From NCBI GenBank assembly GCA_022701365.1, contig JAKUHH010000154.1:1-64000 (forward strand): a stretch of 64,000 nt of DNA, written 5' to 3'. A model generated the notes under the pieces. It saw only the letters and a program-made list of their open reading frames with translations. It did not search any database and was not told the origin of the DNA. This document shows, in pieces, positions 21,033 through 31,106 of this stretch. Made by a program: the position numbers and the translations under genes. This DNA is from Mycocentrospora acerina (taxonomy: Eukaryota > Ascomycota > Dothideomycetes > Pleosporales). Positions within the stretch are counted from its first letter, which is position 1; the number at the start of each line of letters is the position of its first letter.

Positions 21033-22168
21033 TCTATCAGGAAAAACAGGCCAGCAAAAAGAGAGAGACTCTTTTGTTAAGGCAGCTGATGTTGCTACTT
21101 ACTCTACTTACGAGCTCATGTTGAACAAGACATGCATTGAATCATAATATATTCTTGATGGTAACGTATTAATTGCATAATGAGCAATAACGTACTCAAT
21201 TCTTGACAATATAAATTGTCTTCATCCTGCCATCTGGAAAGACAAGATTTACTGGCACTGTCTTTTCGGTCACAATTCACAGAAGGCTGTTACTTTAAAT
21301 CTCGAGTTCCAAGTGCGATGTATTTAGTCGCCGCGTCAAGATGACCATACGTATTGTCTGCACACAAGTAAGCCCTTCCGAGACAATGATAGGGATTCAC
21401 TTATTGCATCTCGGATGAAAGGATGCTAGCGCAAAAACTTATATTAATTTTCATCATGTCGATCTTTCTAGACGGTCTCGGGGGACGATAGACCGCCCTT
21501 GGAATCGAATCGGAGTATCTGTACTCTAGTCATGAAGACTAATGCAGCCTCATAAAAAGCTGAGAAAATTCGAGTAAATGAATGACTAAAAAGACAGCAT
21601 GTTCGAGTAACGTCGGTGCGTAAATCTCTGAATATCATGGTACATGAATCGTGATTGATTGTGTAACGACTATAATTTAAATTTGGACAGACAAACAACT
21701 TCACAAGTATAAATAATCCTTCTGACACCACCTTCACGCGGGATATATCATATCTAGACGAACGAACTGCAGATGGAACATTTTCGAAAAAATTTGAAAA
21801 TTGAGAAAAAGGTACAAAATTTCTTTGCGTCCATGTTCGAAAAAACTACCAACATAAACGCCAAAGACTTACTACTACCGCAGAACTTGAAGTTCAGAAC
21901 CCTACAGCGAAAGAGCAAGTTGATCAACGAAGCTGTAACAAGCCGTTAAGCAAGTGACGCCAAGCATGTCAAACACTAACTTTGGTATTGTTCCTTGTAA
22001 CAGAAATTAAAGAACAAATTTAATTATATATTGAACAGCTACGGTCGAGCCACTGCAATCTGCGTCTAAGTTCCTTGACAATCCAGTACGACGCAGATGC
22101 CTGAATCGATTAGCAGTAGGTAATTCCTGGTTTCGAATGGTACAGACTCTTTCAGTCGCACATGCAGT

Positions 22169-23642
22169 TTAGACGCGGCCTACTGCAAATACAGAGCCTA
22201 GTTTAAGCCATCTCGTTGCTACAAGCGCTACAACCCCAAGACTCATAATGGCAGCAGCGGACCACCAAACACCGCTGAAGTTATGTACAACATCCTTACT
22301 AGTTCCTTTTACTGCTCCAGATACCGGATTTCCGATGAGCCCACCGAATGCCGCAACGAGATACGCGAGTCCTAGTCGGACACCCATATCCGCATCACTC
22401 GGAGAGAGATCAGTAATGGTGGGTCCAGGAATGATGATGACGCCACCGGATAGGAAACCATAGACAATGCTGATAGCGATCAATGAAGGTAGTGTCTGCG
22501 CCAAGGGAAGCATGCAGAGAGTGACAATGCACGCTACACTGAGTGGAAGAAGAGTGTTGACTCCACCGTATCTAGCATCTGTCAGTTTTACGCATAAAAA
22601 ACTGTGTACATATTAACTCACCTATCAGCGATGAAGTTGGGCACAAATCGACCGAAAATATTAGCGGCGTTCATGATGCTGAGCAGATTGAACGCCATAT
22701 CGGTGGACACGCCTAGGTTGAGCGCATACTCCTGTATGAAGAAGAATGGCACAAAGGACGAAGCCACAAAGAGTGTGAAAGCGAACACAAACGCCGTGTA
22801 GGGTAGATCCTTGAAATGATGAAAGCCAAATGTCGAGCCCTTGGATCCATATTGGAGCTGAAGTCGCATGACCAGGAAGGCAACGATATTGGTAACGAGA
22901 ATAATGAGCGCGAGTATACGAACAGCCCAAGCGAAGCCAACACTGACGAATAGAGAACGCATGGCAATTGTGTAGGCGATACCAGCTAGGAAAAGTCAGC
23001 TGCCTACGTCGTAGAGTGTTGAGGCTTTCTCACCAACGCTGGCACCAGTCGACGCAAGTCCTGTCGCCAGCATCCTCTTCTTCTCGAAGAACATAGCAAG
23101 AACGGCAACAGGAACCAATGCCATGAAACCACTTCCAATACCCATGCAAACTCCTTGAGCGAAGAGTACCGGCCAGAACCCTTTGAAGAAGGAAGTAAGG
23201 ATAAGACCCAATACTTCGAAAACTGTTCCTGCTGCGATGAGGCTTTTGAGGTATCCACGATCAAGCATAACGCCACCAGGAAGACAACCGATAGTCGTGA
23301 AGAATAGCTGGATAGAGCCAATCCATGCGATTGAAGAGGCATCCTGCTCAGGCATCAATGTGTCGACATAGTAGGTCTGGAAGACTCCGAAAGCATTAGG
23401 AAGACCCCTGAAATAGTCAGTATTTATATGTGCAAATTGCTTGAAGTTCTTGACACGCACCAACTGTTCATGAATAAGATGAAGCCACCCAGTACTTGCA
23501 TCCAGGCTACATAGCCATGATCAATTGGGTAATCATCGTTGTCCTGCGCGCTCGACGTAATCTCATGCGCAGGTATCCGTGATGCCCTTGATCGGGCTTC
23601 TTCTGTGCGGCTTCTCAGCAGAGGTTGTCTTTCACTAGACAT
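22169..23642 (-). CDS. MFS transporter, monocarboxylate-permease (MCT/Mch) type
   Basis: Exons complement 23642-23461, 23407-23034, 22985-22622, 22571-22169; 440 aa. A cytosolic tail of about 45 aa precedes roughly twelve hydrophobic segments. HGYVAWMQVLGGFILFMNSWG followed by NAFGVFQTYYVD is typical of the first helix of the MCT (2.A.1.13) family, as is SIAWIGSIQLFF. The loop DRGYLKSLIAAG matches the cytosolic signature between helices 2 and 3. Yeast relatives (Mch1-5) include a riboflavin carrier, so a monocarboxylate or other small organic substrate is likely but not determined. The tail has ERQPLL, an acidic-dileucine-like sequence that can direct proteins to the vacuole. It shares direction with the binding-protein gene upstream of it. 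Confidence 0.9.
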
Positions 23643-24301
23643 GATTGTAGTGCTGTAGAGCTGTCTATCTTATTTTTTTTTTAGTTTAAAATAAGAGACT
23701 GGATCAGGCACGTTTGAAGTGGAGTACTTATACCCCGGGAAGTCTAGAAAGCGTGCCTGACGTCGGCTGCCAAAGTTGAATTCCGGTTGGTCATATTAAT
23801 GCAGTCGCAAAATCTAATTCGCGGATGTGGGGTGGCTTGGTCAAGAATAGGGAAGGTGTACATGAAAAACCGCTTGTTTTGCTGTGTGACCAGCTACGTC
23901 ATTGCTCGAGCATCTCGATTCGTCGCGTTGCTGGTGATTGAACTACAAATCCAACACATTAAAACGACAGACAAACTATCACCCATAATTTTGTCGGCAG
24001 TATCATACTACTGCCAGAACCAACCAATATTATTTACTCCAAAGTTTAATTAGTCATCTTCACATCCAACTTCTGGCAATCAACAAATGTTTGTATATTT
24101 TAGATTTGCTTTTTTCCACTTGACGAGCGCAGTGCTTGCGTACTGTACTATTATTTTCGAATTCTATTGCCCCTTGAAATCATTGCACATTTCTGAGGTT
24201 GTAGGTAGATGCTGCGTAATACCAATAAATAGCCAAATCTCTCCAATGCCATATACAAAGTTAGGGTCGAAGCCATCCTACTTTCAATTCAATTGATATC
24301 C
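23643..24301. other. Intergenic interval
   Basis: AT-rich spacer between the MFS start and the end of the binding-protein gene. A poly-T run lies at 23673-23682. Nothing else is supported. Confidence 0.5.
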
Positions 24302-25355
24302 TCATGATCTTGCCAGCCCTATCATCGCCTCATCATCGATCACTTCCCCCAACACACCAGCCTTTTGTAGAATTCCTACTGTTTTACCCACAACTTTCTT
24401 ATCCACGCCCCTCACATCCTTTGCAAATCTCACAGTCTTTAACCACTCCCTGGCATCTTCCTCGGAATAATCGAGTTTTGTGCTAATATACGTCACCGCC
24501 TCCTCCTGATTCTGTTCGAAATGCTGCACCCCCTTGTTGATCTTCTCCAGCACATCCTCCAGCTCTTCCTTTAACGCGGGTACACTCGCATTTGGACCCG
24601 AGCTCCAATTTGCCGGATTTAGCAAGTGGTTCGCAGCGACGATTTTCCACGACGACCAGGGTGTATAGATCTCGCCGACACGCTTGATCTCGCCATTGTC
24701 GTAGTATCGTTTTGAGGTGAAGTGCTCCCACATGAAAAAGTCTGCAGTGCTATTGTTGACGCCGTCACGTAGGTTGGAAAATGTGTTCAGGACCTCAACT
24801 GGGAAGGGCGGACTGTCAGACGAGGAATCCAGCCAGCCCTGTTGGTCTGCTAACACAAAGCTCATGACGTAACTGCCGCTTCCAATTCTCGATACGCCAA
24901 CTTTCTTGCCCTTGAGGTCTTGAATGCCCTTTAGTTCATCTTTCCGCGCACCTGCTGATATCGCCCAGCAGAGTGGCGTCTCAACATATGTGCCTACGAC
25001 TTTGAATCCTGCGTCTTGCTTCGCTGCTTGTGCCTTGCCTAGAGCTGCTATCCAACCTTCTGTCAGGCCAACGCCAACGTCTATTTCGCCTGCTTGTAGC
25101 GCTGTGACCATGTGGCCTGTTCCAGAGGGAAAGGGTAAGAGCTTTGAGTCGAGGCCATAGTGTTTCTTTGCGAATTCAAGAGGAGTCGAAAAGTGCTCTG
25201 GACGTTGTCAAGAAAAGCACGCGAGATGTAATCAGTTGGGCGTTACCTGGCACAAAGCCTATGCGTAAGGGAGCCATTGTCGCACTATTGGTAGAGAAGC
25301 TTCGGAAGGGCCGTGGTGTGGATGTGAAGCGTGCAACCCGTAACGCGCGGAACAT
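24302..25355 (-). CDS. Periplasmic-binding-protein-fold protein (NMT1/THI5-like, Ca3427 type)
   Basis: Exons complement 25355-25247 and 25197-24302 (49-nt intron); 334 aa. The N-terminus MFRALRVARFTSTPRPFRSF is rich in Arg/Ser/Phe with no acidic residue, like a mitochondrial presequence; a second in-frame ATG (MAPLRIGFVP) would give a cytosolic form. The body has the type II binding-protein pattern: FPSGTGHMVTALQAGEIDVGV, DLKGKKVGVSRIGSGSYVMS and a hinge region with STADFFMWEHFTSK. It resembles COG0715 nitrate/sulfonate/thiamine-precursor binding proteins and the fungal Ca3427-like group. The CCCFC iron site of true THI5 enzymes is absent, so pyrimidine synthesis is unlikely. Ligand and role are unknown. 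It is head-to-head with a flavin monooxygenase. Confidence 0.85.
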
Positions 25356-25760
25356 TGTTTACTCGTTCTGAGAGTCGATGAATCCTTTACGCCGGTATCT
25401 AAGCAATTGACTCTGTTGCACGTGTCAACTTGATGTGAGAGATTCTAGAAGAGGAAGGTTGGCCGAAAGAGTGTGGTGTTTGACTAAGATTTGGTGATGC
25501 AACACCATGCAGCTTGAGCTTGAGCGCGGGCCATCAGCTTCCGAGCCAAGTTCCGACCAGCTCCGACCATCGCTCTCTCGTGACAACTTTTCAATTGTAG
25601 GATTGTGTGGATTTAACAAGAACATGACTCATTTAGATCGCGTGCTTTTCTTGAGTTATTTGCGAATTTAGATTGAAGTTCTCATATACTTCTGTGCCAT
25701 TTCTACCTGCGCTTCATTAGGCGTTGCCATATTACAAGATTCTACTGAACTACCTATGTC
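25356..25760. promoter_or_regulatory. Bidirectional promoter region of binding-protein and FMO genes
   Basis: The two start codons face away from each other across 405 bp. No TATA or known operator is obvious. The arrangement allows co-regulation, which is inference. Confidence 0.45.
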
Positions 25761-27508
25761 ATGACAACCGATATGATATCTCTTAGAGCAAGGCGAGTCG
25801 CCATAGTAGGCGCCGGTCCCTCTGGCGTGGTAGCAGCCAAGTATTTCATCTCCCTTGCACGTTACTCAATGTCCCAACTTACTCGATTAGATACCTTCGT
25901 GCAGAAAAGACATTTGACAAGATAACTCTTTTCGAGCAACGCAGCTCTGCAGGCGGGATTTGGACCTACACGCCTGACCAAACCTCGGAAAACATCTTCT
26001 CAATTCCGCAAACCAACCCACATCAGGGCCACCAAACGCCAGAATGGAAAGACACAACATCACAAAGCAACGGTACAAGCAAATTGGCAAAGACGCCTTC
26101 CTTCCTCTCCCCCTTGTACGAGAATCTCGAAACCAACATCCCCCGCGGCCTTATGGGTTTCCAAGACCTCTCCTGGCCCTCGTCCAGTCAACTATTCCCC
26201 ACACACTCGACTGTGCTTGAATACATAAAGGACTATGGTCATGACGTACAAGACCTGGTGGAATACTCCACACAAGTGATTTCCATTATTCCCGTTTCCG
26301 ACTCCCCCTCGAGTCCCTGGACGGTGACAACGCTCAACTTACTCACGAATAGCGAAACCAAGGCCGAGTTTGACGCCGTCATCGTCGCAAATGGGCACTT
26401 TACAGTGCCGTACATCCCCGCGATCCACGGCATTGAAGAGTGGAACAAAGCCTTCCCTGGCACAATCTCGCACTCGAAATACTTCCGCCGCCCACAGGAC
26501 TACGCATCCAAGAAGGTTATTGTCGTCGGCAACTCGGCGTCGGGCGCAGATATTAGCTCTCAGATCTCGGCATACTCGCAGTCCCCACTGTTATGGAGCA
26601 GCAAATCCGAGTCGCTCTTCAGCGCCACACACGCCTCGTCGGCAACCTTGCGCCGCCCAATGCCTCAAATCACTGCCTTTCACTCGGCTACGAAGACGGT
26701 TGAGTTTGAAAACGGGGAGACGGAAAAGGACGTCGATGCCATACTCTTCGCAACGGGCTACTTTTACTCGCTCCCCTTTCTAGACGGGCTTTCGCCCGCG
26801 GTGATAGACGATGGATCCCACGTGCAGAATACGTACAAGCACATATTCTACCACCCGCAGCCGACGCTCAGTTTTCTCGCGCTGCCACAGCGCGTGATTC
26901 CGTTTCCCGTGGCGGAAGCTCAGGCTGCAGTGGTGGCACGGGTGTACGCTGGCCGTCTTGAGTTGCCGTCACAGGCAGATATGGAGGGCTGGGAGAGGAC
27001 GAGGAATGCGGAGACGGAGGATGATAGGAGTTGGCATCTGCTGCCATTTCCAAAGGATGGCGAGTACATTAATGAGCTGAGTCGGTGGGCGACGAGTGTG
27101 GATGGAGTGGATGGAGTGAATGAAGTGAATGGATTGAATGGAGTGAATGGAGTAAATGGAGTGAATGAAGAGAAGAATGAATTGGATGGATTGAATGAAG
27201 AGAATGGACAGAATAAGGAATTGCAAGAAAGAAGAGCAAAAAAAGAACATGACACACCAATCGAAAACGGGAATAATAATAACAACAACAACAACAATAA
27301 TAATAATAATGGCATACAAGGAAAGAAGCCTCCTCTCTGGGGGGAATGGGAGTTTTGGTGCCGCGAGAATTTCCCTGCTATACGGCGGGCGTTTGGGGCA
27401 CTAGGGGAGAAGAGACACAGTGTTGGAAGCATTGAGGAAGTAGGGTTTGATTACCAAGAGTATATCAGGCAGAAGAGAGAAAGCGAGACGGGGGAAAAGA
27501 CTGTATAG
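25761..27508 (+). CDS. Flavin-containing monooxygenase (FMO) with repeat insert
   Basis: Exons 25761-25840 and 25891-27508; 565 aa. FAD site VAIVGAGPSG (13-22), FMO signature FPGTISHSKYF (about 215-225, fitting FxGxxxHxxxF/Y), NADPH site VVGNSASGAD (about 238-247) and the late FATGY motif are all present. The family adds oxygen to nitrogen or sulphur atoms using NADPH. Exon 1 is only 80 nt and splices inside AAKYLRAE. Near the C-terminus (about 430-500) there is a low-complexity insert of GVN/GLN repeats, a charged stretch and 13 Asn in a row, before a normal FMO-like ending (WEFWCRENFP). The insert is unlikely to be catalytic. The substrate is unknown. Confidence 0.92.
27100..27312 (+). repeat. 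Coding minisatellite (GTGAATGGA-like) and AAT/AAC run inside FMO
   Basis: Imperfect repeats of the form GGAGTGAAT at about 27105-27175 encode GVNGVN, followed by a charged linker and an AAT/AAC trinucleotide run (27272-27310) coding poly-Asn. All remain in frame. Confidence 0.85.
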
Positions 27509-27777
27509 ATGGGGGCGTTGAGCTGCCTCTTTTTTTTTTAAGAGAAGTGGGGTTTAGAAGACGATGCTTGAACAGACAAAATTGGAAGGTGCAATGGGAC
27601 GTGAATGCTATGATTGTGTTTTCGCCATGTGTACAACGCCAAACCTGCAAACCATGAAGAAGATCTATGCATGTGTGCCAACGCCGTCCATAGATCCGTA
27701 GAGTGTGGAGTAAGTAAATATAACATGACAGGATATCAACAAAGGAAATTTCGCCTCCGCCCTTTCACACAAATGCG

Positions 27778-27783
<6 letters not shown>

Positions 27784-27827
<44 letters not shown>
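27784..27827. repeat. (CT)22 microsatellite touching the UGO1 stop codon
   Basis: A pure CT dinucleotide run of 44 bp ends one base before the TAA stop (27831-27829) of the minus-strand UGO1 gene, so it forms the start of its 3' UTR. Confidence 0.95.
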
Positions 27828-27828
<1 letters not shown>

Positions 27829-27832
<4 letters not shown>

Positions 27833-29518
27833 AACTCCCCACCTCCACCTCCCATAGCGGCTGCACCCCAGATGCCAACCAATCCCCAGACACCCACTCT
27901 CCACCCTCTCCAAAGTCCATGTACGCCCTGTCCCTTTCTCGTTCGTAGCGGTCTCGAAAACCCGCCTGCCTTGGCACTCGCCAATTTGGCTGCACTCGGA
28001 CCCTCGACTGTGATGCCCTCTTCGCGAACAACAAACCACATGGTACCAAATACACCTTTCCATGGCCCTGGGGCAACAACCGTGTCGAAGCTCTTGAGGT
28101 TCTGATCCTCGCCCTGGATGTCGTATGCAGGACTCCTCAGGCCCTGGTTGGGCAGATTGCGGTAAGCGGCGGCAAGGCGCTGGGTCTCGTGATCTTGCAG
28201 GACAGCGACTTGGCCGCGGCGCAGGACGGTTTCGAGGGGGAGGCGGATGAAGAGTTCTGCGGCGGAGGAGAGGAAAGTGCTGAAGGAGTAGGTGGTGGGG
28301 GTGAGGAGGGGGTCGATGCTGAAGCTCGAGCGGAGGACGAGCGGGGTGGAGGAAGAGATCAAGGTGGGGATGCAGGCGTGCAGGAGAGTCGTTGGGAGGA
28401 GGCTGGTGGGAATGGTAAAGGATGGGAGGAGTGCGAGACAGGGGTATATGGAGCGTGGTTGGGAGGATATTGGCGCGACAATGAGGCGTGTGCGGATGAG
28501 GTCGAGAGGGGCGAGGATGGTTGCTGCAATGGCGGTGGCAGCTACGGCGACGCCCAGAGACATGAGAGGGTTGGGGCTGTCCACTATGTCGAGGCCGCCA
28601 ATGCCGCTCCCCGCAGTGCCGACGAGGCCGGGGTCGGGGACATTGAGCAGGGCGGAGATGAGGCTGCGGAACCAGCTCTCGGTCGTCTTGAGCAGGAAGT
28701 TGTAGATGAAGGTGGCATTTGTGCCTTTCCAGACCCCCCACGCCGACTCCTTCTGCCACAGCTGGGCTATGACTTCGAGCAGCGAGTCTGCACGCTTGAG
28801 GTCCAGTCTGTGTGCATTGGCGGGCGGCGGGCGGGCTGGGGTGGAAGAGCGCGAGCGTTCACGGCCCGGACGATGCCGTTTCCGCTTCTCGGGCGAGCCG
28901 GATCTTGTGGTAGCAGGCGAGTAGACGGATTCTCTGCGGGGGGCAGTCGAGGTGAAGTAGCCCGGCGAGTCCTCGTCCGACTCTTCATCCGAGGGGAACT
29001 GGGGGGGGTCAGCCTTTGTTGGTGGTTGTCACATGTCACATGTCACATGTCGCGGTCACTGCCACGGCCACGGCCACGGCCACACTCACGTCTTCGAATT
29101 TGCCGCTCGCCATGCTCTGCGGCCGGCTCCTGGCACTGCCATCCTCGCCATGCACGCGCAGCACGGGGGCCTGGCCGCGGGCCTCGTGGACCTGCAGAAT
29201 GGTCTTGGCGACCTCAAAGGGCTGGGCCAGCAGGATGCTTGTGTAGTTCCACAGCGCCTGGTCGAGCAGCTTCTTGGCGTGGCCGGCGACGGTGGGCGAG
29301 GCATCGGGGAAGTACGAGTCGTAGTCGAGGTCGGAGAGGATGTCGCGGGCCTGGCTGCCCAGGCTGGGCTTGGGCGTGCGGGCGCCGTACGTGGGCAGCG
29401 GCGCGCTGAGGCTCGGGGCCGGGGCCTGGGGGATGTCGGGCGGCGGGCCAATCGACGGCGGGATGTAGTAGGGGCGCAGCGGGTTGGGGGCGTTGCGGGA
29501 GGGCAGAGAGTCTGCCAT
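27829..29518 (-). CDS. UGO1: Mitochondrial carrier-like fusion protein Ugo1
   Basis: Exons complement 29518-29090 and 28998-27829; 532 aa. The N-terminus LRPYYIPPSIGP matches fungal Ugo1 proteins. Three divergent carrier signatures appear in order, QPFEVAKT, APLDLIRT and LPLETVLRR, in the pattern Px[DE]xx[KR], with a long acidic/basic linker after the first (about 144-210). In yeast, Ugo1 is an outer-membrane protein joining Fzo1 and Mgm1 in mitochondrial fusion. The intron of 91 nt holds GGCCAC hexamers and TGTCACA heptamers. ATG 29518 was chosen as the conserved start; an upstream in-frame ATG at 29605 would add 29 unlikely residues. A long antisense frame here is only GC-rich shadow. It is head-to-head with YAH1 across 295 bp. 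Confidence 0.87.
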
Positions 29519-29813
29519 GGCGAGGCAGGGCGGCGTCAAAGGGACTGGACGGGAGTGGGGTTGGGAAGAGCGATGCGCGGCAGCCGTTTTTATCGACGCC
29601 GACATGCGCTGGCCAGGCAGTGCCAGCGCCCGCGGTGGGGAGCGGGGCCGTGCGTGCTGGTCGACGTCTCACAGGCTTCGGAATTGCAAGTTGCCCGTTT
29701 TCGTCTTTGTGCTCTGCTCTCTGCTGTCTGCCCTCCTTCTCCCTCCCCTCCCTCTCCGTCCCTTGTCCTCTTCCAGGCCCGGCCGCCCATTCCATCCTCT
29801 GCGCGCGCACAAG

Positions 29814-30529
29814 ATGGCAGCCAAGCGTGTGTGCAGAACCGCCCTGCGCCTGTGCGAGGAAGCGACGACGAGCCCAGCAGGCGCAAGACGCACTGTCCAG
29901 CCATTCCCCCGGCCATGCAGCAATTGGGCCCCTCGTGCATTCCACACCACGGGCTCGCCTCTCCAGCAGAGCCCGCAGACCCTGGCCGCCCGCGCTATGA
30001 GGCACTTCTCCACATCCCCCATCTCCCGCCACGGGCACCTCGACCCCCCCAAGCCCGGCGAAGAGCAAGTCGCCCCCCACCCATCTCTCTTTACATGTAT
30101 ATCAACTATGCACATCTCTCTCCGTCCATCTGCCGATATATACATCTATATACATCTCATGGCATACTAATCCCGCCCAGGCGCACAATCACCTTCCTCG
30201 ACCAGTCCAACCAAGCCCACACCTTCACCGTCTCCGACGGCGACAACCTGCTCGACATTGCCCAAGCCAACGATCTCGAGATGGAGGGCGCATGCGGCGG
30301 CTCCTGCGCCTGTTCCACCTGCCACATCATTGTCGAGGACGAGGCCTTGTACGAGAAGATGGAGGAGCCCGACGACGACGAAAACGACATGTTGGACCTG
30401 GCCTTTGGACTGACCGAGACGAGTCGCCTGGGCTGTCAGGTCAAGATGACAAAGGACCTGGATGGCTTGGTCGTGAGGTTGCCGAGCATGACGAGGAATC
30501 TGCAGGCCAAGGACTTTGAGGGCAAGTAG
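29814..30529 (+). CDS. YAH1: Mitochondrial adrenodoxin-type [2Fe-2S] ferredoxin
   Basis: Exons 29814-30064 and 30181-30529; 199 aa. An Arg/Ser/Thr-rich leader of about 80 aa (no acidic start, ending near RAMRHFSTSPISRHG) targets the matrix. The ferredoxin part begins ERTITFLDQ, then the cluster ligands CGGSCACSTC and the last Cys in SRLGCQV, with the acidic partner-binding helix between them (YEKMEEPDDDENDML). Yah1 passes electrons from Arh1 for Fe-S cluster, haem A and ubiquinone synthesis. The intron is GC-AG: the only donor in phase is GCAAGT at 30065; the nearby GT at 30069 would shift the frame. With the GC donor the protein reads KPGEERTITF, as in relatives. The intron is 116 nt. Confidence 0.93.
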
Positions 30530-31106
30530 AGATGAATTATTTTTTAAAAAAAAATAATAATAAAAAATTGGAAGAGGTAATTGTGCAGTGCTTGAAAACT
30601 GGATAGAGAGGACATGTTCAACACTAAACATGGCAGTGTAGATGGACGCTGGGTGAAGGCGCATCCTGTACTATAGGGATTGACGATTGTACTTGTATGT
30701 TATCATGAAGACATGAAGACGTGTGTACTCTGATGTATTATGAGCCTAGACAACGTAACAAATGTACTTTTTATAGTATTGCATGCCCTGCATTCTCATG
30801 TTTATTACATTCAAATGCTAATTCCACTAACATAGTAAAAGTATTACTTGTTGTTCGCTAGGATACTACAACAACTTCACTAGTATATTACAATAACTTC
30901 ACTAGTACACTACAATAACTTCACTAGTATACTACAATAACTTCACCAGTCTATTATCTCCAAGACTTGAATGCTCATATTTTTTATACACCCTTGATCG
31001 CTACGACGATTTCACTTGCGTGGTAGATATCATGCGCCCAAACGCCATTGGCTTGACCTCTACTCGACTACTCAAGCGAAAACATGTGACGGCAGAAACT
31101 AAAAAA
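30530..31106. other. Convergent 3' region of YAH1 and RRP15
   Basis: AT-rich spacer of 577 bp holding both 3' ends. A run of A (30545-30554) lies right after the YAH1 stop, and a 22-bp tandem repeat lies at 30865-30952. No gene is seen. Confidence 0.6.
30865..30952. repeat. Four tandem copies of a 22-bp unit
   Basis: The unit ACTACAATAACTTCACTAGTAT occurs at 30865-30886, 30887-30908, 30909-30930 and 30931-30952, each copy differing at 0-3 positions. Each of the first three copies contains ACTAGTA. Confidence 0.92.

Larger units (their letters stand above)
20735..22168. other. AXE promoter and AT-rich spacer
   Basis: Holds the esterase promoter (TATAAA at 20783-20788, GGCTAAA at 20836-20842), a cluster of hairpins (20938-21032) and about 1.1 kb of AT-rich DNA without a supported gene. 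A frame at 21468-21737 has no known domain. Confidence 0.55.

Noticed and set aside
24302..25355. THI5/NMT1 pyrimidine synthase
   Set aside because: The fold is similar, but the CCCFC active-site motif and its context are absent.
27665..28759. 364-aa minus-strand frame containing an ERERER repeat
   Set aside because: The repeat is the (CT)n microsatellite read in another frame, and the rest is a His/Pro/Arg shadow of UGO1.
28189..29409. 406-aa plus-strand frame
   Set aside because: It is antisense to UGO1, Gly/Glu/Arg-rich and without domains; the UGO1 reading has three carrier signatures.
29033..30529. 498-aa plus-strand frame ending in the ferredoxin
   Set aside because: Only the end is real. 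Its first part overlaps UGO1 antisense, and the middle bypasses the true YAH1 leader, which lies in another frame joined by a GC-AG intron.
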